Below, in pieces: positions 1 to 8,468 of a DNA stretch of 64,000 nucleotides (within the stretch, counting starts at the first letter, position 1; the number at the start of each line of letters is the position of its first letter). The position numbers and the translations under genes were made by a program. The stretch comes from Halobacteriales archaeon YIM A00010 (GTDB lineage Archaea; Halobacteriota; Halobacteria; Halobacteriales; Haloarculaceae), in NCBI GenBank assembly GCA_025041175.1, contig JAKCFJ010000002.1, forward strand, positions 434,001-498,000, written 5' to 3'. Below the pieces are notes generated by a model, which was not told the DNA's origin, ran no database searches, and worked only from the letters and a program-made list of their open reading frames with translations.

Positions 1-63
1 GCCAGCGATCACGGCGAGCGCGATCGTTCTGATCTCACTCGTGGTGTACGACTCGTCGGTCAT
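1..63 (-). CDS. N-terminus of an unidentified protein (partial)
   Basis: On the minus strand an ATG at 63-61 opens a frame that runs off the window edge after 21 codons. It reads M-T-D-E-S-Y-T-T-S-E-I-R-T and then a hydrophobic stretch (I-A-L-A-V-I-A-G), which looks like a short hydrophilic tail followed by the first membrane segment of a membrane protein. It lies upstream of, and divergent from nothing in, the window; the next gene is also on the minus strand. Too little is present to name a family. Confidence 0.4.
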   Translation of the reverse strand, partial: MTDESYTTSEIRTIALAVIAG

Positions 64-106
64 CGCGGGCTACTGCCGTAGCGGCGAACGTACTCGGTTT
101 CGAGCG

Positions 107-874
107 TCACGCGAGACGAGGGGTGCCTTTGACCGGTATCGTTTCACCGACGAGGTACGACGACGCGGGACTGGCCAGAAACTGGGCGAGATCGGCGATC
201 TCTTCGGGCCTGCCGATCGTCCGGTCGGGGGTAGTGCGGTCGATCGCCTCGCTGTCCGTCTCGATGTCCATCTGGGACCGAACGCCCTCGGTTGCGACTA
301 GTCCGGGAGCGATGCAGTTCACCCACACGCCGTCTTCTGCCCACGCCGCGGCGACCGACCGAGTGAAATTGATGACGCCGGCCTTTGCAGCCCCGTAGTG
401 GCTCATTCGACTGGAGCCGTGCTGGCCCGCGACGCTGGCCACGTTGATGATCCGTCCGCCGTCCGCTTGGCGCATCCGTTCGCCAACGAGTTGGGTGCAG
501 TTGACGGTGCCGTGGAGGTTGATGTCCACGATCGTCTTCCAGCCGTTCTCACTGATCGCTTCCGGCGGCGCTTGGAAGCTCGCCCCGGCGTTGTTCACGA
601 GCACGTCGATCGAGCCGAACGCTTCGACGGTCGTCTCTACCAGCGCGGCCACGGCCTCGCGGTCGGTCACGTCACACGCCACGGCGATCGCCTTCCCTTC
701 CCCGCTCTCGGTGATCGCTTGGGCGACCGGTTCGACGTTTGCCGCCTCCCGAGAGGTGACGACGACGTTCGCGCCGCCGGCCGCGAACCGTTCGACGATC
801 GCCCGCCCGATTCCGCTTGACGATCCCGTCACGACCGCCGTGGTGTCCGCGACGCTGAACCGGTCCGTCGTCAT
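107..874 (-). CDS. SDR family oxidoreductase
   Basis: A 255-residue classical short-chain dehydrogenase, the normal length for the family. The Rossmann nucleotide motif TGSSSGIG is at residues 16-23, NNAG follows near residue 92, and the catalytic Y-x-x-x-K is seen as YGAAK. The C-terminus ends in the usual G-E-T-I-P-V-K-G type segment. It reduces or oxidises a hydroxyl/keto group with NAD(P). The divergent MaoC hydratase and the acyl-CoA genes beyond it suggest a hydroxyacyl-CoA substrate, but this is inferred from context only; FabG-like or sugar dehydrogenase activity is equally possible. Confidence 0.85.
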   Translation of the reverse strand: MTTDRFSVADTTAVVTGSSSGIGRAIVERFAAGGANVVVTSREAANVEPVAQAITESGEGKAIAVACDVTDREAVAALVETTVEAFGSIDVLVNNAGASFQAPPEAISENGWKTIVDINLHGTVNCTQLVGERMRQADGGRIINVASVAGQHGSSRMSHYGAAKAGVINFTRSVAAAWAEDGVWVNCIAPGLVATEGVRSQMDIETDSEAIDRTTPDRTIGRPEEIADLAQFLASPASSYLVGETIPVKGTPRLA

Positions 875-1066
875 ACGGCCTCCGCAACCATCGCTCTCGC
901 TGTCGTGGTATTCTCACACATCGAACTCACGTTCAGTGGCCGAACGCATACGCTTTTCGTCGCCACCGTTATTGTCGTCCTCGACGAACAATTCAGAATG
1001 TGACACGCATGCATGCGGTTGTGCCGAGCCGACCAGCAACGAGGGCGAGACGACGGGGAGTGAGCG

Positions 1067-2062
1067 ATGCCGACTAAGCCACTCGGGGATCTCAAGGGGA
1101 TGATCGGGAGGTCCCGCCGTACCGTCGAGGGGTTCGAGGTAGAAGCCGGGAAGGTCGCGGAGTTCGCCCGGGCGGTCACCGATCCGGATTCCGTGTTTCT
1201 CGACGCGCAGACGGCCCACGAGCGCGGCCACGACTCGATCCCCGCGCCGCTGACGTTCACGCGCGTCGGGACGTTTCCGCGCTACCGTTCTGCGGGGATC
1301 GAGAGCGGCTTCGATCTCGGATTCCGGCCGGAGCACGTGCTCCACGGCGAGCAGTCCTACGAGTACGAACGGCCCGTTCGCGTCGGCGACGTGCTGAGCG
1401 GGACGACCACGCTGTCGGATCTGTACCAACGCGAGGGTGGACGCGCCGGCACGATGACGTTCGCCGTCTTCGAGACGATCTACACCGACCGGAACAGCGA
1501 GCGCGTGCTCACCGAGCGCGCGACGAGCATCGAAACGACGGGCGCGGTTGACGACGCAGGAGACCCATCGACGCCGACCGATCGGGGGGCGTCAACCGAT
1601 CACGAACGCACCACGATGGAGCCGCGATCGATCTCCCCCCGCGAGGGCGTGCCCGACGAGCGGGTCGGTGCGGAGGAGACGCCGACCGTGGGCGACACCG
1701 GCCCGACGATCACCGTCGAAGACGTAGAACGACGGGATTTCGTCCGGTACGCGGGCGCGAGCGGCGACTTCAACCCGATCCACTACGACGAGCCGTACGC
1801 GCGGGCGGCGGGCAACGACCGCGTGTTCGGCCAGGGAATGTTCACTGCGGGCGTCGTCTCGCGGGTTCTCACCGACTGGTTCGGGATCGACCGGATCGCG
1901 TCGTTCGGAGTGCGGTTTCGCTCGCGCGTGTTTCCCGGCGACACGATCATCGCGTCCGGCGAGATCGTCGATATCGAAGCCGACGAGGCGGCCGTCGAGC
2001 TGGAAGCGACTGCCCGAGACGAGACGCTACTCACCGGCACGGCGACGGTCGTTTTCGACTGA
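1067..2062 (+). CDS. two-domain MaoC-type (hot-dog) acyl-CoA hydratase
   Basis: 331 residues with two hot-dog domains in tandem, as in eukaryotic-type hydratase 2 and mesaconyl-CoA hydratase-like proteins. The N-terminal domain (about 1-150) lacks the catalytic signature. The linker (150-200) is Asp/Thr-rich and low in complexity. The C-terminal domain holds the hydratase 2 motif, with D234 and H239 in D-F-N-P-I-H-Y-D-E. The expected reaction is reversible hydration of an enoyl-CoA. It is transcribed divergently from the SDR and 125 nt ahead of an acyl-CoA synthetase, fitting acyl-CoA breakdown. The exact substrate is unknown. Confidence 0.8.
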   Translation: MPTKPLGDLKGMIGRSRRTVEGFEVEAGKVAEFARAVTDPDSVFLDAQTAHERGHDSIPAPLTFTRVGTFPRYRSAGIESGFDLGFRPEHVLHGEQSYEYERPVRVGDVLSGTTTLSDLYQREGGRAGTMTFAVFETIYTDRNSERVLTERATSIETTGAVDDAGDPSTPTDRGASTDHERTTMEPRSISPREGVPDERVGAEETPTVGDTGPTITVEDVERRDFVRYAGASGDFNPIHYDEPYARAAGNDRVFGQGMFTAGVVSRVLTDWFGIDRIASFGVRFRSRVFPGDTIIASGEIVDIEADEAAVELEATARDETLLTGTATVVFD

Positions 2063-2107
2063 CGTAAGGTCCTTCGCTTTCGTGTCGATCCGTAGACGAG
2101 CTGCGCC

Positions 2108-2129
2108 ATCGCGTGTGGCCACACGCGAT
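2108..2129. promoter_or_regulatory. 22-bp perfect palindrome, probable operator
   Basis: The half-site ATCGCGTGTGG is followed directly by its exact reverse complement, giving a 22-bp palindrome with no loop. It lies in the 125-nt gap between the hydratase stop and the acyl-CoA synthetase start, about 25 bp upstream of the TATA box. Such a position is typical for an activator or repressor dimer site in archaea. The binding protein is not known. Confidence 0.55.
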
Positions 2130-2153
2130 ACGGGGAACCATCGCCCGGCCGGG

Positions 2154-2164
2154 AAATATTTAAT
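2154..2164 (+). promoter_or_regulatory. TATA box of the acyl-CoA synthetase gene
   Basis: The AT-rich core AAATATTTAAT is centred about 28 nt before the ATG at 2188, the spacing expected for a leaderless haloarchaeal transcript. This supports the chosen start. Confidence 0.55.
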
Positions 2165-2187
2165 AGCCGACCATCACACCGTATCCC

Positions 2188-3816
2188 ATGGAACTGGCAG
2201 ATGTTACCGAGGATTCCAGGGTCGGAAACGTCGCGCGGCTTCACGACGAGACGGCCCGCCACCACGGCGACGCCCGGGCGATCGAGTACCACGGGAACAC
2301 ACTGACCCACGACGAACTCCGCACCGAAAGCGCGCGCTTTGCGGGCGGGCTGGCCGAGCGCGGCGTCGGACCCGGAGACATCACCGGAACTCAGGGAGTT
2401 CCGGTTAGCAGCCAGAAATCGAAGATTTCTGGCGACACCATGTTGGTGTATCTGCCGAACTGTCCGGCGTATCTCATCGCCGCGCTCGGCGCGTTCAAAG
2501 CTGGCGTCGCCGTCTCGCCGGTGAACCCCCAGTACCGCAAGCGCGAACTCACCCACCAGCTGTCGGACACGGGAGCAGCGGTCGTGCTCACCCACGCCGC
2601 GCTGCTGGAGCACGTGGAGGAAACGCTCGAGGCAGTCGACGCGGATCCGCTCGTCATCACCGTCGCCAGCAGCGACGACCGCGCGTTCGAGGACGTTCGG
2701 GGCGAGGAGCTGTTCGTCGAGCGCGATGCCGACGACGTGGCGCTGTTGCCCTACACCTCGGGAACGACGGGCACGCCCAAGGGCGTCCAGCTCACCCACC
2801 GCAACGTCCGGGCGCAGATGAACGCAGTGCTCTCCCAAACCCACCGGCTCGAAGCCGAGGATGTTCGAAGCCTCATCTGGCTCCCGCTGTACCACATCAC
2901 CGGCTTCACCCACACTGCGCTACAGCCGCTGATTCGCGGGGGAAGCGTCTTCCTCCGGAGCGCAGCCAACTGGGACGCTACCGCGTGTATGAAACTGATC
3001 GAGGAGAAGGAAATCACCCATTTCGTCGGCGTCACCGCGATGTACGTCGACATGGTGACCGCCGATGCGTTCGGGGAGTACGATCTGACGAGCCTCGAAA
3101 CGGCCGGCGAGGGCGGCGCGAAGATGTCCGTCGCCGTCCAAAAGGAGTTCGAGGCGACCGCTGGCGTGGAGATGAGCGAGGGGTACGGGTTGACCGAAAC
3201 CCACGGCGCGACGCACACCCAATCGGGATCGACGTTCGGGCTTCGCCACGGCACGATCGGACAGCCAACCCGGATGACCGACTGCAAGATCGTCGACAGC
3301 GCGGGCGAAGAGGTGGCCCCCGGTGAGGAGGGCGAGCTGCTCGTTCGCGGTCCCCAGGTGATGAACGGGTACCACAACATGCCCGAGGCGACCGAGGCGG
3401 CGTTCACCGAGAACGGCTACTTCCGGACCGGCGACATCGCGCGCAAAGACGAGGATAACTACTACGAGATCGTCGACCGCAAAAAGCACGTGATCGTCTC
3501 TGCGGGCTACAACATCTACCCGAGCGAGCTCGAGGAACTGCTCGCGGAACACGACGCGGTTGCTGAAGGGGCCGTCGTCGGCGTTCCCGACGAGCGGCGC
3601 AACGAGGTGCCAAAGGCGTACGTCGTTCCGCGGCCCAACATCGAGGCCGGCACCGACGTTACGGGTGAGGAGATCACGGAGTTCTTCCTCGACACCGTCG
3701 CTCCCTACAAACACCCGCGCGAAATCGAGTTCGTGGAGGAACTCCCCCGGACGACCTCCGGAAAGGTACAGAAGTTCAAGCTCCGAGAGATGGACGAGAC
3801 GGCCAAAGAGGACTGA
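2188..3816 (+). CDS. long-chain acyl-CoA synthetase (AMP-forming)
   Basis: A 542-residue ANL-superfamily ligase that activates a carboxylic acid with ATP and CoA. The P-loop-like motif YTSGTTGTPKG starts near residue 190. Y-G-L-T-E-T follows near 333, the adenylate-binding G-Y-F-R-T-G-D near 410, the hinge region V-D-R-K-K near 430, and the C-terminal catalytic lysine motif T-S-G-K-V-Q-K near 526. The protein is intact except for an unusual 19-residue segment (65-83) between G-P-G-D and T-M-L-V-Y, encoded by two perfect palindromes (2383-2433). Its stop codon abuts the stop of the convergent acyl-CoA dehydrogenase. The substrate is probably a medium- or long-chain acid; an aryl acid cannot be excluded. 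Confidence 0.9.
   Translation: MELADVTEDSRVGNVARLHDETARHHGDARAIEYHGNTLTHDELRTESARFAGGLAERGVGPGDITGTQGVPVSSQKSKISGDTMLVYLPNCPAYLIAALGAFKAGVAVSPVNPQYRKRELTHQLSDTGAAVVLTHAALLEHVEETLEAVDADPLVITVASSDDRAFEDVRGEELFVERDADDVALLPYTSGTTGTPKGVQLTHRNVRAQMNAVLSQTHRLEAEDVRSLIWLPLYHITGFTHTALQPLIRGGSVFLRSAANWDATACMKLIEEKEITHFVGVTAMYVDMVTADAFGEYDLTSLETAGEGGAKMSVAVQKEFEATAGVEMSEGYGLTETHGATHTQSGSTFGLRHGTIGQPTRMTDCKIVDSAGEEVAPGEEGELLVRGPQVMNGYHNMPEATEAAFTENGYFRTGDIARKDEDNYYEIVDRKKHVIVSAGYNIYPSELEELLAEHDAVAEGAVVGVPDERRNEVPKAYVVPRPNIEAGTDVTGEEITEFFLDTVAPYKHPREIEFVEELPRTTSGKVQKFKLREMDETAKED
2380..2436 (+). repeat. in-frame double-palindrome insertion inside the acyl-CoA synthetase gene
   Basis: 57 nt (19 codons) interrupts a segment where ligases normally read G-V-G-P-G-D-T-x-L-V-Y-L-P-N. 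It consists of hairpin 1 (2383-2405, ten-base arms ACCGGAACTC around AGG) and hairpin 2 (2411-2433, ten-base arms GCCAGAAATC around GAA), both perfect. The G-D before the insert is repeated after it, as if a few bases were duplicated. Length is a multiple of three and no stop is created, so the gene stays open. It resembles a small selfish palindromic element that tolerates coding sequence. Confidence 0.7.
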
Positions 3817-5013
3817 TCAGATCAGTTCGCGGGCGATCGTCCGTCGCTGGATCTCGTCGGTGCCCTCGAAGATGCGGAAGACGCGGGCGGTCCGGTAGTC
3901 GCGTTCGATGGGGAGATCCTTCATGAAGCCACTCCCCCCGTGAACCTGCATCGCCACGTCGGCCGCCTCGTTGTACAACTCGGCCCCCTTGAGCTTGGCC
4001 ATCGATTCTTCCTTGCGGGCGCGCTCGCCCTGATCGATCTTCCACGCGGCGTACCGGTAGAGCTGTCGAACCTGCTCGATTTCGGTCGCCAGATCCGCCA
4101 GTTGGAAGGAAATCCCCTGGCGGTGGCCGATCGGCTTTCCGAACGTCTCCCGGTCGCGGGCGTAGTCGACCGCCAGATCCAGCAGGAACTGCGCGCTGCC
4201 CACGCTTGATGCGGCGATGTTGATGCGACCGCCGCCGATCCAGTTCATCGCGGTCTGGAACCCCTGGTCGATTTCCCCGAGCACCTGCTCGTCGCTCACC
4301 CGGCAGTCCTCGAACCGGAGTTCACACTGCCCGCCGGGCGTCAGCCCCATCGTCCGGTGGATGCGCTCGACGCTGTACCCCGGATTGTCGGCATCCACCA
4401 GAAACGCCGAGATTCCCCCGTAATCGCCCGGTTCGCCGCTGGTCCGGGCGAACACCATCGCAAAGTCCGCGTACGGCCCGTTCGTGATCCAGTATTTGTT
4501 GCCGTCGATCACCCACTCTTCGCCCTCTTTCTCGGCCGTCGACTCCATGTAGTGGGGATCGCTGCCGTGTGCGGGTTCGGTCAGCGCGAAACACGTCGTC
4601 ACCTCACCCGCCATCAACGGTTCGAGATACTCCTCGCGCTGGTCTTCGTCACACGCCAACAGGATCGGTGTCGGACCACCCGCACCGCCCGTGATCGCGC
4701 TGTGAAAGCCCGGCGGCCGGTTGGCGAGGTGTTCGGCGACCAGCCCCCGCGTGAGCACGTCCACGCCGCCGCCACCGACCTCCTCGGGCATCCCCATCCC
4801 GTAAAATCCCGCCTCGACCGACTTCTTGCGAAGCGTTGCTAGCACCTCCCGGTACTCCTCCACCTGCCGGTGGTTCTCGTCGACGATGTGGCGCTCGTAA
4901 TCCTCGCCCAGAAACTGGTCGTGCTCCCGTTCGAGCGGCGCAACCTCCTGCTCGATGAAGTCGTCGAGGGCGCTTTTGATCTGCACCGCTTCGGACGGCT
5001 CGCTGAAGTCCAT
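3817..5013 (-). CDS. acyl-CoA dehydrogenase
   Basis: 398 residues, full length for the FAD-dependent acyl-CoA dehydrogenase family. It has the N-terminal helical domain, the mid-domain signature F-A-L-T-E-P-x-x-G-S-D (about residues 141-151), Y-W-I-T-N-G, and the C-terminal flavin domain with QVHGGSGF and F-E-G-T-D-E-I-Q; the Glu before G-T is the usual catalytic base. It introduces the alpha-beta double bond in an acyl-CoA and passes electrons to ETF. A TATA-like GTTAAGT lies about 28 nt upstream of the ATG, so the transcript is probably leaderless. It is convergent with the acyl-CoA synthetase with no gap. Confidence 0.9.
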   Translation of the reverse strand: MDFSEPSEAVQIKSALDDFIEQEVAPLEREHDQFLGEDYERHIVDENHRQVEEYREVLATLRKKSVEAGFYGMGMPEEVGGGGVDVLTRGLVAEHLANRPPGFHSAITGGAGGPTPILLACDEDQREEYLEPLMAGEVTTCFALTEPAHGSDPHYMESTAEKEGEEWVIDGNKYWITNGPYADFAMVFARTSGEPGDYGGISAFLVDADNPGYSVERIHRTMGLTPGGQCELRFEDCRVSDEQVLGEIDQGFQTAMNWIGGGRINIAASSVGSAQFLLDLAVDYARDRETFGKPIGHRQGISFQLADLATEIEQVRQLYRYAAWKIDQGERARKEESMAKLKGAELYNEAADVAMQVHGGSGFMKDLPIERDYRTARVFRIFEGTDEIQRRTIARELI

Positions 5014-5278
5014 GACCAGTATGACAGAACCACCGACTTAACTGTTGCCGTGGAACACGGACGCGAGGACTGCGCCCGCTCTATCACTCCGGCCAGACTG
5101 GTGTCGGCGAGACTGTTCGATAAGAGTGAACGAACGCGCAGTATCCCGCGGACGGGATGAAACAGCGAATCGTTACAACCGTACCCGTGTAAATCCTGGA
5201 TCACAAACGTTTCCGGGTGGCTGCCGATTCGTTCGATTAACCTCGTGCGCGCCACAGCCGTTCAATCACATCGAACAG

Positions 5279-6247
5279 TCAGATCACGGACTCGACCGAC
5301 GCGGGGTCCCTGTGAAGCTCGTAGCCGTCGTCGGTGGCGGTGACGATCCCGTGTCGTTGCAGGTGGTCGAGATGCGCGTACGCCTCGCCAGGACCGTGCA
5401 TGACGTGGATGCCCTCCAGATCGCCGAACAGGTGCGCGCTCGTCTCCCACGCGGTCGCCGGACCGTGATCGGCCAACACGTTACAAACCCGTTGTGCGCG
5501 CTCGCGGTGGTGATCGACGATCGACCGAGCACGGTCGGACGGGGCGGTGATGACGCCGCGATGCCCCGGCCACACCCGCTCGAACCCGCGCGCTGTGATC
5601 GTCTGTAAGGTGTCGCGGTAGCGTTCGAGCGGTCGATCGACGCGAACGTCTGCCCCACCAACGTTGGGCGTGTACACCGGAAGGAGAGCGTCGCCGCCAA
5701 AGGCCTCCAAACCGCCGTCAGCGCGGAACTCGAAACAGCACTGACCGGCGGTGTGGCCCGGTGCGTGAAGCACGCCCAACCGGCGTCCAGCGACCTCGAT
5801 GCTGTCGCCGCCGGCGACTGTTTCGACGGCCGCCGGCCCGCCCGCCACGGAGTCACTCATCTCCATCCGGTCGAGCAAGGCGTCGCGCTCGGGCGCAGGC
5901 ATCCCCCACGCTTCGAACTGTTCGCGCTGTCGATCCCGGAGCGCTTCGAGCGCGCGCTCCTCCCGGCGCACGAGCGGTGCGTCGTCCTCGTGGGCGTACA
6001 CGGTCGCCCCGCCTTCCTGCTGGATGGTTCCGGCGAGACCGGCGTGATCCGGGTGCCAGTGGGTCAGAACGACGGTGTCGATCCTTTCGAAATCGAGATC
6101 GTGCGTAGCGAGCCGAGCGCGCAGTTCTTGCTCGGTTTCTGGTGTTGCGATCCCCGTGTCGATCAGTGCCGCCTCGTCGCCGCCTTGAAGGAGATACACG
6201 CTGTTCTCGCCCTCGAACTCGGCGTTTTCCAGCTGTACTACCTGCAT
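5279..6247 (-). CDS. MBL-fold metallo-hydrolase
   Basis: 322 residues. The metallo-beta-lactamase zinc motif is complete as THWHPDH (H63, H65, D67, H68), followed by H-A-P-G-H-T-A-G-Q and G-D-x-L-L, and a late W-P-G-H-R-G. The last ~70 residues look like a winged helix (A-H-L-D-H-L-Q-R-H-G-I-V), a layout shared with LACTB2-like and related hydrolases. Such enzymes cleave thioesters, RNA or phosphodiesters. Because it sits between acyl-CoA dehydrogenase genes on the same strand, acyl-CoA or other thioester hydrolysis is a reasonable but unproven guess. Confidence 0.8.
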   Translation of the reverse strand: MQVVQLENAEFEGENSVYLLQGGDEAALIDTGIATPETEQELRARLATHDLDFERIDTVVLTHWHPDHAGLAGTIQQEGGATVYAHEDDAPLVRREERALEALRDRQREQFEAWGMPAPERDALLDRMEMSDSVAGGPAAVETVAGGDSIEVAGRRLGVLHAPGHTAGQCCFEFRADGGLEAFGGDALLPVYTPNVGGADVRVDRPLERYRDTLQTITARGFERVWPGHRGVITAPSDRARSIVDHHRERAQRVCNVLADHGPATAWETSAHLFGDLEGIHVMHGPGEAYAHLDHLQRHGIVTATDDGYELHRDPASVESVI

Positions 6248-6306
6248 GGTTCGATGTTCCGTTCAGTGGCTATCACAGTTTCGACCGCTCGGTATCGATC
6301 ACGTGC

Positions 6307-7491
6307 TCACGTGTACGCCTGCATGTCGGTGAGTTCGTAGCCGACGACGAGCTTCTGGATTTCGGTGGTGCCATCGGGGATCGTCATTGTCCGAGCGTCG
6401 CGGTAGTACCGTTCGAGGGGGTACTCCTTCGACAGCCCGTTGCCGCCGTAGATCTGCAGCGCCTCATTGGTTACCTCGACGGATTTTTCACAGACCCAGC
6501 CCTTCGAGAGCGACGACAGCATCCGGGTCTCCGGATCTCCGTCAGCGATCCGCTCTGCGGTGTGGCGGGTCAACAGCCGGCTGGTTTCGAGCCCGGCACG
6601 GATGGTGTAGAGCTTCTCCTGGATGAGCTGGTGTTGGCCGATCGGTTTGTCGAACACCTCCCGGTCGGTCGCATACTCCAACGCCGCCTCGTAGGCCGCC
6701 TGCATGATCCCCACGGAGATCGCCGCCATCCCGTTTCGCATCGACGCGAACATCGTGTTCAACGGGTTCGAACCAGCGGTCACACTGCCGAGGAACGAGT
6801 CCTCTGGATCCATGCGCCCGTCACTCAACGCGCTCATCACTGCTCGTGAGAGCTTGTTGTCCTCCGGAATCCGACAGTCGTCGAAGAACATCTGCCCTGT
6901 GGGCGATCCCTTCCAGCCGAGCTTTTCGAGGTGAGTGGTCTCGAACGGCGCGGTTTTCTGATCGACGAGAAACATGTCCCGACGATCCTCTTCGTCGTCC
7001 CACGCGACGACGAGCGCGAGGTCGGCGATGGGCGCGTTCGAAACCCACGTTTTCTCCCCGTTGATGACGTACTCGTCGCCCTCTTTGACGGCCGTCGTGT
7101 TCGGGACTTTGGTGTCGGAGCCACCGGCTGGTTCCGTGATCGCAAAACAGCCGACGAGTTCGTCGTTCTCTCGCTCCGTGGCGTAGGCCGATCGCGTCTG
7201 CTCCGAGAAGATGTCCATCATCTCGACGGCCATCGACATCCCCATCGTCACCTGGAGACTCGGCCAGACGCGGGCTACCTCCTCGCGGATGATCGTAGAC
7301 GTGACCGGATCGTCGAACCCCCCCTGGGAGTACGGACCGACATCGATCTCCGCCATCGTTTGCATGTAGTCGATCGCCTCCGCTTTCGTCAGGGGTTCCC
7401 GGTCGGCTTCCGGCAGCTCCGGTTCGATCTCGTTTTCCAAGAAATCACGCACCGAATCGCGTACCATCCGTTGTTCTTCGTTGAGTTTCAT
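6307..7491 (-). CDS. acyl-CoA dehydrogenase (catalytic Glu position is Asp)
   Basis: 394 residues with the family signatures F-A-I-T-E-P-A-G-G-S-D, the substrate/FAD segment, and a C-terminal I-Y-G-G-N-G-L. The position of the usual catalytic glutamate reads I-P-D-G-T-T-E-I-Q, so the base would be Asp. Known enzymes with Asp here act on cyclic acyl-CoAs, so the substrate may not be a simple straight chain; this is inference. It lies 59 nt upstream of the MBL-fold gene on the same strand and may be cotranscribed with it. Confidence 0.88.
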   Translation of the reverse strand: MKLNEEQRMVRDSVRDFLENEIEPELPEADREPLTKAEAIDYMQTMAEIDVGPYSQGGFDDPVTSTIIREEVARVWPSLQVTMGMSMAVEMMDIFSEQTRSAYATERENDELVGCFAITEPAGGSDTKVPNTTAVKEGDEYVINGEKTWVSNAPIADLALVVAWDDEEDRRDMFLVDQKTAPFETTHLEKLGWKGSPTGQMFFDDCRIPEDNKLSRAVMSALSDGRMDPEDSFLGSVTAGSNPLNTMFASMRNGMAAISVGIMQAAYEAALEYATDREVFDKPIGQHQLIQEKLYTIRAGLETSRLLTRHTAERIADGDPETRMLSSLSKGWVCEKSVEVTNEALQIYGGNGLSKEYPLERYYRDARTMTIPDGTTEIQKLVVGYELTDMQAYT

Positions 7492-7628
7492 CGTGTTTTA
7501 CTGTACGTCTCACATCGTTACTGTTCTGTGTTAAGTCTTCTCGTGAGTCGACACGAAACGGGCTGTCGCCGAGTGAATGAAGATGACACCTCACCCGGCG
7601 AATCACTACAATCGCGCGGGAGATGTGT

Positions 7629-7682
7629 ACACTGTTTACGAGGTATGTACTGGGTATACTGTAGAAACTGTACACACTGTTT
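7629..7682. repeat. six degenerate 9-bp units with ACTGT core
   Basis: Units begin at 7629, 7638, 7647, 7656, 7665 and 7674. Five of the six carry ACTG at the same place in the unit (for example ACACTGTTT, ATACTGTAG, AAACTGTAC). The second unit has decayed. It lies in non-coding DNA upstream of an acyl-CoA dehydrogenase gene. A similar array with the same period and core is at 13318-13362. Confidence 0.6.
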
Positions 7683-7884
7683 GATCTGAAGGATCGTTCC
7701 CGGCGGACTGATACTGTCGGTCGTAGTCCGTCGAACACGCAGTTGCCCGTTTACCACGCGTCCCATCTCCGCGACACAGACCACCGTAGACTCCACGTAA
7801 GTATGACCGACAGTATGAAACGGTTGGGAGGCAGTCAACGGCCCCGGAGTCACGTCACGGAAAATCGAAAATCTCCCGCATCCA

Positions 7885-7901
7885 GCAAATCGTAGATTTG
7901 C
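7885..7901. repeat. short palindrome resembling the inserted hairpin of the acyl-CoA synthetase
   Basis: Seven-base arms GCAAATC surround GTA, preceded by CCA. The core AAATC-G-A-GATTT arrangement matches hairpin 2 of the insert at 2411-2433, so it could be an intergenic relative of that element. Short enough to be coincidence. Confidence 0.3.
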
Positions 7902-8468
7902 GCGACCCGTGGCATCCGCCTCGTAATTCTGTGAAACTCGCCATTATATCAGATATATCTATCTTTCGAAGCGTTCCCAGGGCATCAGCGTTTCGTATCG
8001 AGGACCGAGACCGCCTCCCGGTGAGCGGTCACAGTATCGGTGAGAAACACGAGGGAACGACGCATTATGGTATGCAACGGACGAGAGCCGCAACGCGATC
8101 CCGAATCCGCCGTTCTTGGGGGTCCGATACGAACGATCGACCGGATCCGTTTGACACCGACATCCCAGAAACGGATACAGTGTTTAAAATCGATATTCGG
8201 AGCGACTCGCCCGTCTCTGAGACGGTGGTGGGCTCTGGGCGTCCGATGTCTATACGAAGATCGTTCGGACACTCGATTCGCTCGACGATGAGGCGTGAGG
8301 ATTCGGCTTCGCCACCCTGGTGTTTTTGAGACGACTTCGACGAACTGGCTGTTCAGCCTGTGAGACCGGCTCACAGCATATCCCACACAGAATTCAGTAT
8401 TTTTGGATACAAAATGGGTGGTTGATTTATGGTCCTATCCATCCATTGTTCGCGCAGGTGCTACCGAG

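Larger units (their letters stand above)
7492..8468. other. 977-nt intergenic region
   Basis: No convincing gene is seen; short frames here lack haloarchaeal codon bias. It holds a 9-bp periodic repeat (7629-7682), a short palindrome (7885-7901), and AT-rich patches near 7935-7970 and 8390-8430. Promoters of the divergent acyl-CoA dehydrogenase (minus) and protoglobin (plus) must be at its ends. Confidence 0.5.
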
